Source of the DNA: Halotia branconii CENA392
GTDB lineage: Bacteria; Cyanobacteriota; Cyanobacteriia; Cyanobacteriales; Nostocaceae
DNA: 64,000 nt
Direction of reading: 5' to 3'
Assembly (NCBI RefSeq): GCF_029953635.1
Contig: NZ_CP124543.1
Coordinates: 3,885,455 to 3,949,454, forward strand
The number at the start of each line of letters is the position of its first letter. The first letter of the stretch is position 1. The notes under the pieces are model-generated. The model worked only from the letters and a program-made list of their open reading frames with translations, was not told the DNA's origin and ran no database searches. The position numbers and the translations under genes were made by a program. Shown piece after piece: positions 1 to 7,959 of the stretch.

Positions 1-3000
1 TCTGGGAGTGCTGTTCAAAATCGTTTCAATTTATTGTTTCAAAGATTTATCGATGTCTTCACTACCAAAGAGCATCCTTTAGTGATTTTTCTGGATGACT
101 TGCAATGGGCTGATACAGCATCTTTAAAGTTTATTCAATTATTAATGAATAAAAGTAACACAGTTAACAAAAATATTTTAATATCTTCCCCGGAAAGAAT
201 GGAGAATGTATGGACTCCCATTTTTGATGGTGAAGCTTGGGAACTAGATGAAACACAGGAAGTTAATGAAACTGAAGGAGGACTTTTACTAATTGGTGCA
301 TATCGTGACAATGAAGTTTCCAAAGCACATCCACTTGCTTTAGCACTCCAGGAGATAAAAGAAACAGGAGTAACCATTAATACGATCACTCTAGCACCTT
401 TAAATCAGAGTCATTTAAACTGTTTGATTGCTGATACTCTTTGTTGTCAAAAATCTGTTGCTGTTTCTTTGACCCAGATGGTGTTTGCCAAAACTAAAGG
501 TAATCCCTTCTTTTCTACTCAATTTCTTAAGTCTTTATATAAAGATGAAATAATTAAATTTAATTTTGATGTTGGCTTTTGGCAATATGATCTTGCAGAA
601 TTGCAGACATTAGCTTTGACAGATGATGTTGTAGAGTTTATGGCGCTTCAATTAGAGAAATTACCAAAAATTACTCAGGAAGTATTAAAACTAGCAGCAT
701 GTATAGGCAACGAATTTGACTTAAAGACTCTGGCGATTATACATGAAAAATCTATAGTAGACACTGCTTCTGATGTATGGGCAGCATTACACGAGGGGCT
801 GGTTTTACCTCAAACTGATGTTTATAAGTTATATCAAGATGGTAGTACTTCAGGTCAATTTATTGATAGCTCAGAACCTCAAAAATTATCTATTGGTAGT
901 TTACAATTACCCAAATATAAATTTATTCACGACCGAGTACAACAAGCTGCTTACTCTTTAATTCCTGAAGAACATAAAAAAACAATTCATTTAAAAATTG
1001 GGCTGTTACTGTTAAATAACATCCCAATTGTAGAACGGGAAGAAAAGATTTTTCAACTTGTTAATCAATTTAATATTGCAGTTGAATTGATTATAGATAA
1101 AACTCAGCGTGATGAATTAGCACAAATGAATCTGACGGCTGGACGTAAAGCTTTAATATCAACAGCTTATCCAGCTGCCCTCAAGTATTTAACTACTGGA
1201 ATTGACTTACTAACAGCTGATAGTTGGGAAACAAAATATGAGCTAACCATAGCTTTGTATGAAACAGCAGCAGAGACAGCATATCTAGCCGGCGATTTTG
1301 AGCAGATGAAAAAATTTGTCCAAATCGTATTGACAAAAGCGAAAACACTGCTGGAAAAAGTGAAAGTTTATGAAGTTAAAATTCAAGCTGATGGAGCGCA
1401 AAATCAAGCACTAGAAGCTGTCAATACTGCACTAGTTGTTCTGAAATTATTGGCAGTAGAATTTCCTGAAAATCCCAATCAGTCTGATATTCAGCTAGCA
1501 ATGGCAGAGCTCACATCGAGTCTAGCTAACAGGCAGATTGAAGAACTTATAGACCTACCAGAGATGATAGAAGGCAAATCATTGGCAGCAATGTGTATAT
1601 TGTCAAGTGCATCTGGTTTAGTTTATCAAGCCGTTCCTCAACTTTTTCCACTATTTGTACTGAAACAAATTGAATTATCCCTTCAATATGGCAATGCACC
1701 ATTATCTGCTTATGCCTATGTTCTTTACGGATTAATGCTCTGTGGGATGATGGGAGATATTGAATCTGGCTATCAATTTGGCAACTTAGCATTAAATCTG
1801 GTTACTAAGTTCAATACTAAAGAAGTAAAAGTGAAGATTAACTTAGTATTTAATACAGCTATTTTGCATTGGAAGGTACATGCTAACAATATTTTAAAAC
1901 CTTTGATGGAAGGTTACTCTACTGGACTAGAAACTGGAGATTTAGAATACGCAGCTTATTCTCTTAATGCTTATTCTTATTGTTCTTATTTCATCGGAAG
2001 AGAACTCACAGAATTACAACGAGAAATGGCAATATATAGCCATGCTATTAGTCAAATAAAACAAAAAACAGTATTTCATTGGAGTACAATATATCGGCAA
2101 AATGTCTTGAATTTGGTATTTTCTGGAGAAAAACACTCTGATTTAATCGGTAGCGTAGATGAAAAACAAATATTGCCGCTTCTTTTAAAAGCTAATGATA
2201 GAATGGGACTTTTATATTTATATTTTGCTAAACTACATCTTTGTTATTTATTTGAGGATTTCCCTCAAGCAGTTGAAAATTCAAATTTAGCAGAAAAGTA
2301 TCTCGATGGTGGAATAGGACAACTAGTTTTTTCTCAATTCTATTTTTTTGATTCACTAGCTAGACTAGCCATTTATCATGATATTGAGGAATATGAACAA
2401 AAGCATATTTCTCAAAAGGTAAGAGCTAATCAAGAAAAGATACAATATTGGGCGCATCATGCCCCCATGAATTATTTAAATAAATTTTATTTAGTAGAGG
2501 CTGAAAAATATCGTGTTACTGGTCAATATCTTGAAGCAATAAATCATTATGATCGTGCTATTTACCACGCTAAAGAAAATCAGTATATTAATGAAGAAGC
2601 TTTAGCTAATGAATTAGCAGCTAAATTCTTTATTGAATGGGAAAAACCGAAAATTGCTCAAACTTACTTAACTGACGCTTATTATGGCTACAGTCGTTGG
2701 GGAGCAAAAGCTAAAGTTGATGATTTAGCAAAACGTTATCCCCAATTACTTGCTCCCATACTCCAACAAGAAAAACTGAGCCTCCATACCAGTGATAAAA
2801 GTACTTATCCTACTTCTCAATCTATTTCAAGCCTCAGTAATAACCAAACAGTTATTGGCTCAAAAACAAGTATTTCAGATTCTTTAGATTTGGCTGCTGT
2901 TATTAAAGCGTCTCAAGCACTCTCTGGGGAAATTGAGCTTGAACAACTGCTTTCTACCTTAATGAAAGTTGTGATGGAGAACGCAGGAGCCTCTAAGTCT

Positions 3001-4362
3001 GCTTTAATTTTAAGTAAAGGCGATCGCTTGGACTTAACTATCACTGCTGTTAGTTCTAGTTCAACTTTTGAGTCTATCTCCACAGAATTTCCATCAGTTA
3101 ATTTGGAGTTGAGCTATGATGTTCCAATTACTTTGATTAAGTACATTAAACGTATAAAGGAAATCTTTGTTGCCGATGATGCTAAAACTGTTGCTTTTTT
3201 AGCAGGCGATCGCTACATTGTTCATGAAGAACCTAAAAGTATTTTATGTATCCCAATTCTCAATCAAGGTAAATTACTAGGTATTCTTTACCTGGAAAAT
3301 AATTTAACAACAGGAGCATTTACACGCGATCGTGTCGAAGTCCTCAAACTCCTCACCACCCAAGCAGCAATCTCTCTAGAAAATGCCATTCTCTATAAAA
3401 ATTTGGCACAAGCAAATCAACACTTAGAAGAATATAACCATAATCTAGAAGAAAAAGTCGCAAAAAGAACAGCAGAACTTAACGATAAAAATCATAGTTT
3501 GCAACAAACACTACAAGAATTGCAACGTACCCAAACTCAATTAATCCAAAGTGAAAAGATGTCTTCTTTAGGACAAATGGTGGCTGGTATTGCCCATGAA
3601 ATCAATAATCCCATCAACTTCATTCATGGCAATATTACTCATACCAGTGAGTATGTAGAAGATTTACTGGATTTGATTACTGTCTATCAACAGGAATACC
3701 CCAATCCTTCGCCTCTAATCGAAAAGAAAGCCTTAGAAATTGACATGGATTTCTTAGCAGAAGACTTACCCAAAATTATCGATTCTATGAAGGTCGGAAG
3801 TTCACGCATCCGAAATATTGTTTTAGGTTTACGCAACTTTTCCCGCTTGGATGAATCGGAAATGAAGCCTGTTGACATTCATGAAGGTCTTGACAACACT
3901 TTAATGATCTTACAACACCGACTTAAAGAACAAAGTGAAAGACCTGAAATTAAAGTAATTAAAGAATACACCCAACTACCACAAGTAAATTGTTACGCTG
4001 GTCAACTTAATCAGGTATTTATGAATCTTCTTAGTAATGCGATCGATGCTTTAGAAGAGTCATTTGTCAGTGGTCAGTGTGCAAATGAAACAACAACTAA
4101 TAATCTACAAATTCAGATTCAGACTCAAATCGTTGATAGCAACTGGATAAAAATTTGCATTGCTGATAACGGTTTTGGTATGACTGAAGCAGTGCAACAA
4201 AAAGTTTTTGATCCATTTTTTACTACTAAACCAATAGGAAATGGTACAGGATTGGGGTTGTCAATTAGTTATCAAATCGTAGTGGATAAACACAAGGGAC
4301 AGTTAACCTGTAATTCTACTCTAAGACAAGGGACTGAGTTTGTGATTGAGATACCGATATAA
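1..4362 (+). CDS. HstK-type multidomain sensor kinase, 5' end outside the window
   Basis: The frame is open from base 1, so the N-terminus (in the family a Ser/Thr kinase domain and the start of an AAA ATPase) lies upstream. Visible parts in order are the end of an AAA_16-type ATPase (Walker B near [11 protein letters not shown], then [10 protein letters not shown]), a long helical TPR-like region, a GAF domain from about base 2880, a coiled coil, and a histidine kinase with phospho-acceptor His in GIAHEINNPINF (codon at 3595) plus a HATPase with FDPFFTTKP and GTGLGL. It is a paralogue of the complete gene at 45533-50950. Relative to that copy it has roughly 35 extra residues between Walker B and [10 protein letters not shown]. 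Such proteins are thought to be cytoplasmic sensors. It converges on the terpene synthase/P450 operon with a 16-bp gap; similar kinases have been reported beside terpene synthase genes in Nostoc, so a regulatory link is possible but inferred. Confidence 0.9.
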   Translation, partial: SGSAVQNRFNLLFQRFIDVFTTKEHPLVIFLDDLQWADTASLKFIQLLMNKSNTVNKNILISSPERMENVWTPIFDGEAWELDETQEVNETEGGLLLIGAYRDNEVSKAHPLALALQEIKETGVTINTITLAPLNQSHLNCLIADTLCCQKSVAVSLTQMVFAKTKGNPFFSTQFLKSLYKDEIIKFNFDVGFWQYDLAELQTLALTDDVVEFMALQLEKLPKITQEVLKLAACIGNEFDLKTLAIIHEKSIVDTASDVWAALHEGLVLPQTDVYKLYQDGSTSGQFIDSSEPQKLSIGSLQLPKYKFIHDRVQQAAYSLIPEEHKKTIHLKIGLLLLNNIPIVEREEKIFQLVNQFNIAVELIIDKTQRDELAQMNLTAGRKALISTAYPAALKYLTTGIDLLTADSWETKYELTIALYETAAETAYLAGDFEQMKKFVQIVLTKAKTLLEKVKVYEVKIQADGAQNQALEAVNTALVVLKLLAVEFPENPNQSDIQLAMAELTSSLANRQIEELIDLPEMIEGKSLAAMCILSSASGLVYQAVPQLFPLFVLKQIELSLQYGNAPLSAYAYVLYGLMLCGMMGDIESGYQFGNLALNLVTKFNTKEVKVKINLVFNTAILHWKVHANNILKPLMEGYSTGLETGDLEYAAYSLNAYSYCSYFIGRELTELQREMAIYSHAISQIKQKTVFHWSTIYRQNVLNLVFSGEKHSDLIGSVDEKQILPLLLKANDRMGLLYLYFAKLHLCYLFEDFPQAVENSNLAEKYLDGGIGQLVFSQFYFFDSLARLAIYHDIEEYEQKHISQKVRANQEKIQYWAHHAPMNYLNKFYLVEAEKYRVTGQYLEAINHYDRAIYHAKENQYINEEALANELAAKFFIEWEKPKIAQTYLTDAYYGYSRWGAKAKVDDLAKRYPQLLAPILQQEKLSLHTSDKSTYPTSQSISSLSNNQTVIGSKTSISDSLDLAAVIKASQALSGEIELEQLLSTLMKVVMENAGASKSALILSKGDRLDLTITAVSSSSTFESISTEFPSVNLELSYDVPITLIKYIKRIKEIFVADDAKTVAFLAGDRYIVHEEPKSILCIPILNQGKLLGILYLENNLTTGAFTRDRVEVLKLLTTQAAISLENAILYKNLAQANQHLEEYNHNLEEKVAKRTAELNDKNHSLQQTLQELQRTQTQLIQSEKMSSLGQMVAGIAHEINNPINFIHGNITHTSEYVEDLLDLITVYQQEYPNPSPLIEKKALEIDMDFLAEDLPKIIDSMKVGSSRIRNIVLGLRNFSRLDESEMKPVDIHEGLDNTLMILQHRLKEQSERPEIKVIKEYTQLPQVNCYAGQLNQVFMNLLSNAIDALEESFVSGQCANETTTNNLQIQIQTQIVDSNWIKICIADNGFGMTEAVQQKVFDPFFTTKPIGNGTGLGLSISYQIVVDKHKGQLTCNSTLRQGTEFVIEIPI

Positions 4363-4378
4363 CAGTAAGATAGCTAGA

Positions 4379-5782
4379 CTAAAGGGCAGATGTAGTTGCT
4401 ATATTTTCTAGAGACTTTTGATTAACACGCTGCCCTGTAATTACCATTTTGACTCCATTTGCAGGTGCAAGGGCAAAACCTCGACGCTGAGGTTTTTCTG
4501 GTCGTCGATCAACTAACGTGAGCTGATAGCGCGACAGGATAGTTGCTAAAACTAATTTCATTTCAAACTGAGCCAAAGCTTCACCCATACAGCGACGTAC
4601 TCCTCCACCAAAAGGCATAAATTCATAGGGAGAAAACTGCTGTTTTAGAAAGCGTTCTGGCTTAAACTGCTTTGGTTGCGGATATAAATCTTCACGTTGA
4701 TGAGTTAGATAAATGCTGGCAAGCAGTACTGTACCAGTCTCTAAAGGATGTCCTAGCAGTTCACAAGGTTCTTGCACTATCCTGGGGAACGAGAACATTA
4801 CAATAGGGTAAATTCGCAAGGTTTCATTACAGACAGCCGTGAGATAAGGTAATTGGAAAATCTTCATGGGGTCTGGAAATTGACCCAAAGTATCCAGTTC
4901 TTGAAGCAATTTTTCACGGACTTGAGGCAAATAATGAATCCAGTACAATGCCCAAGCGATTGCTGTTGCTGTAGTTTCATATCCGGCTAGTATTAGCGTC
5001 ATTAACTGATCGCGCAACTCCTGATCTGTCATTGCTTGACCAGCTTCATCTCTAGCTGATATCAATAAAGAAAGAATATCGATGCGTTCTGAATCTGGTT
5101 TTGCTCTGCGTTCAGCAATTTCAGCATATAGCAATTCATCAATTTTTTGGCGATCGCGCAAAAACTTTCCCCAAGGACTCCAAGCTCCAAAATCTTTTTG
5201 CAGAAATGAGAAAAAGAATAAGCTAGAAGTGAGTGGTGACTTAAAAAGATCCAATAACAACGTCAGTAGGTGCTTAAGTTTTTGAAATCTTTCTCCTTCA
5301 TGAAGACCAAAAACAGCTTGCAAAATAACTTGAAGAGATATCTCCTGTGTAACATTCCGAGCGATAAAAGGCTCACCTATTGGTAGCTGACTAAAGACTT
5401 TTTCGGTCAGATTAGAGATTAACTGACCATAGGCTTGCATCCTTTCTCCATGAAACGAGGGTGTTACTAATTGTCGTTGCCGTTTATGCTGATTGCCATC
5501 TAATAATATGAGTGAATAGCTTCCAAGAAAGGGATGTAAAATTTTGTTTACCCCGCCAAGGGCAGCAAATTTTTTACGATCATCAGTTAAAATTTCCTGA
5601 ATAGTTGCAGGATGATGTACGAATACTACAGTGTTTCCAAAACCAACTACTTCAGCAGTAAAAATCTCAGGATATTGCTGAGCTGCATTTTCCATAAATC
5701 CTACAGGGTCTAAAACCCATTGGAGTTTTTGGAGAAAAGCAGGAGTTGTCAGAGTGTTCGGTAATTGCATCTGATTTATCAT
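4379..5782 (-). CDS. Cytochrome P450 (CYP110-like), terpene-modifying candidate
   Basis: A haem-thiolate monooxygenase of 467 residues, the usual length for soluble bacterial P450s. The I-helix oxygen-binding motif (AGYETTATAI, near residue 265), the K-helix ExxR (ETLR, near 320) and the haem loop FGGGVRRCMGEAL with ligand Cys398 are all present, so it should be catalytically intact. It starts 17 bp after the stop of the sesquiterpene synthase on the same strand, so the two are probably co-transcribed and the P450 would oxidise the terpene hydrocarbon. Nostoc terpene synthase-P450 pairs with CYP110 enzymes are known, and this placement suggests the same. The ATG at 5782 was chosen although it has a weak ribosome site; an in-frame ATG at 5770 is an alternative. 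The exact substrate cannot be read from the sequence. Confidence 0.9.
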   Translation of the reverse strand: MINQMQLPNTLTTPAFLQKLQWVLDPVGFMENAAQQYPEIFTAEVVGFGNTVVFVHHPATIQEILTDDRKKFAALGGVNKILHPFLGSYSLILLDGNQHKRQRQLVTPSFHGERMQAYGQLISNLTEKVFSQLPIGEPFIARNVTQEISLQVILQAVFGLHEGERFQKLKHLLTLLLDLFKSPLTSSLFFFSFLQKDFGAWSPWGKFLRDRQKIDELLYAEIAERRAKPDSERIDILSLLISARDEAGQAMTDQELRDQLMTLILAGYETTATAIAWALYWIHYLPQVREKLLQELDTLGQFPDPMKIFQLPYLTAVCNETLRIYPIVMFSFPRIVQEPCELLGHPLETGTVLLASIYLTHQREDLYPQPKQFKPERFLKQQFSPYEFMPFGGGVRRCMGEALAQFEMKLVLATILSRYQLTLVDRRPEKPQRRGFALAPANGVKMVITGQRVNQKSLENIATTSAL

Positions 5783-5799
5783 TCTTGTTGCAGAACGTA

Positions 5800-6786
5800 C
5801 TATACTTCAACTAGCTCTAAACTTTCTACTAACTCTAGTCTTTTTACAGTTTGATAGCGATCCGAGGAAAAATACCAATCGAGATTACTACGTATCCATG
5901 CATGACACCCTGAGATATATGCTGCAATTTGAGCATCTAACTCTTCTCCAAAAGATTGAATAGATGCTTCTAAGTTCAGAAGATATTTGACTTCTTGATC
6001 GTGCATTGCAGCAACTTTATTCATTGCTTCCTCCACAGTAATTTTTTGGTAATAAGATAGTACTAATACAAGATTATGAACATCACCACTAGCCATTTCT
6101 CTATGTGCTGAAAAGATATCGTTAGACCAAGCAATAATTTGTCCTGTCATTAGTTTTATCTGGTTCAGTAAGTGGTGATTTCGGAGAAAATTATTCACTG
6201 TAAATTGGTGGCAAAGTTCAGTCAAAGTGAGGAAAATATTTACTCCTACGCTTGATCTACGTAATAATATGTAAGTATTAACATCAGGTACTATTTTTTG
6301 AGCGCGGATTGTTGCTTCTTGGGCATATCCGTGGAACCATTCCTCAAAACCGTGAACTAAGTGAACAAACCATTCTTTGCTGGCTCTTTGGAGGGTCTGC
6401 TGTCGTAAATCTCTTAAAGCATGACTAAGAGGTATATCCTGACTTGTAAGTTCTGCTCCATGCAAAATTTCTAGAAATCTCTTGTGAAACATTTTTACAA
6501 CTTTAGGTTGTTTTCCTAATTCTGACAAATCGCATTGATCATCCCAAATAAACACCCAACTTAACCAGTTATTAGCAATTTTAAGTTCTTCAAGTTGGCA
6601 TTCAGGATATGCATGTGCAGCTAGCAAAAAAAATTTTGATTTTGAAAAACGCTGATATGATGATTCATTTGCTAGAAGATCGAAGCGTCGCACCCATTCT
6701 AAAGAACAGTTTTCCATAACATCAACATATTTATTGATTTTAGATGGAAATGGGCAGTATAAATCAGGGAAAATAATCTCGTTCAT
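5800..6786 (-). CDS. Sesquiterpene synthase (class I terpene cyclase)
   Basis: A 328-residue class I terpene cyclase that should convert farnesyl diphosphate to a cyclic sesquiterpene. Both metal-binding motifs are visible: the Asp-rich motif DDQCD (D82-D86, within WDDQCD) and the NSE triad NDIFSAHRE (N222, S226, E230). The start at 6786 is preferred over a longer reading because GGAGG lies 5 bases upstream and the protein then begins MNEIIFPDLYCPFPS, as is usual for bacterial terpene synthases. It is the first gene of an operon with the P450. The short length and lack of an N-terminal extension argue against geosmin synthase or 2-methylisoborneol synthase. Germacrene- or selinene-type products, as described for Nostoc enzymes, are plausible, but the product is not deducible. 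Confidence 0.9.
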   Translation of the reverse strand: MNEIIFPDLYCPFPSKINKYVDVMENCSLEWVRRFDLLANESSYQRFSKSKFFLLAAHAYPECQLEELKIANNWLSWVFIWDDQCDLSELGKQPKVVKMFHKRFLEILHGAELTSQDIPLSHALRDLRQQTLQRASKEWFVHLVHGFEEWFHGYAQEATIRAQKIVPDVNTYILLRRSSVGVNIFLTLTELCHQFTVNNFLRNHHLLNQIKLMTGQIIAWSNDIFSAHREMASGDVHNLVLVLSYYQKITVEEAMNKVAAMHDQEVKYLLNLEASIQSFGEELDAQIAAYISGCHAWIRSNLDWYFSSDRYQTVKRLELVESLELVEV

Positions 6787-7959
6787 AAATCCTCCATTGG
6801 TTACAAACAGAAAAAACAAATTGGCTTCTTGAGAGAAGTTCAAAAAATATAAGAAGTCAATTGAATTTTTGATAAGCCAAGATAATCAAAGCCTATCATT
6901 ACAATGTTTCGCAAGACTTCAGTTGAGTTCTTATATTAATGTCACTCTTGAAACTGAAAATTTTGAAATCTAACAACCTTAAGCATAAAAGCCATAGTTT
7001 AATCTTTTGACAACACGAAATCTAAAATTTCATGATCAAAAGATCACTATTATTTAATTTACAAGAAGATATTTTTAAGTCTGCAAAGCTACTGCAAAAC
7101 AGCAACGCAGATAGAGAAACCCCCATCTTCTTTTAAGGTGTATTTTCTTGTATTCTGTAAACTTTCAGGAACAACACTTGATAAATTAATTTTCACACCG
7201 TATCAAACTCATTATGTGCGGTGTTGTATGAGATTGTGTTTAACTAGGTTGGAATCTCAAAAACTAACTTACTTAAGTATTATTTTATTTTTTCGCAAAC
7301 ATAACCGTAATTGTATGTAACTATAAAAAAAAGTTAAGTTTTTTTGTATACAAAGTAACAAAAAATACAAAATTTTAGCTAAATTACTTAAATTTCTACG
7401 TTTTTTCTTAAGATTTTATAGTTAAAACGGTTATATGTAACATATTTTATAAATTAAGTAAAATGCGTAAGTAATTCTATTTATAATTTTTAAGTTATTT
7501 TAATAACTTAAAAATTAAGTAACTAAACGTAAATATCATAGAACCATAACATAATCATCATTATCCTGATAAAAATTTTGTGATTAGCTCATTTAAACAC
7601 AGGTTATAGAAACCTATTACCTATTCTGTTTTCTATCTAATGGCAGATGTAATTATAAGCAGTCAACTATAGTTGTAAATAATACAACGGTAATAATATT
7701 TCTAAACGTTAGTAAAATATCAATCTAAATAAAGATGACAACTAATAATTATTGCTATATATGTAGTTATTTTGAAGCAGCTTTAGGCACAAACTTATTA
7801 TGCCCGCACTAGCTTTGAGCAATGATTTTTGAAGAGCGATCGCCTGTGATGAGTTGACGATAAAATAAGGGTTTACAGCTAATAGTCATTGCTTAACCCA
7901 GATCACAAACAACTGACCAGCGTAGCGTAAACAAAAAGTAATTCCTGACAACTAAACAA
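6787..7959. other. Long AT-rich intergenic region between divergent genes
   Basis: About 1.2 kb with no convincing gene. It should hold the promoter of the terpene operon at its left end and that of the photoreceptor operon at its right end. It contains one strong palindrome (7484-7517) and a HIP1 octamer near 7836. A short open frame at 7138-7320 has no ribosome site or recognisable product and was not called. Confidence 0.6.
7484..7517. repeat. Perfect AT-rich inverted repeat
   Basis: Two 16-bp arms, the left containing atttttaagttatt, separated by 2 bases and perfectly complementary. It could form a cruciform or an RNA hairpin. There is no T-run placed as in a classical terminator. It sits about 440 bp upstream of the photoreceptor kinase gene, and its role is unknown. 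Confidence 0.7.

Noticed and set aside
5800..6786. Geosmin or 2-methylisoborneol synthase
   Set aside because: Geosmin synthase is about twice as long, and the MIB synthase N-terminal extension and linked methyltransferase gene are absent.
7138..7320. 60-codon open frame in the long intergenic region
   Set aside because: Starts at a non-ATG codon, lacks a ribosome site and has no recognisable sequence; AT-rich background.
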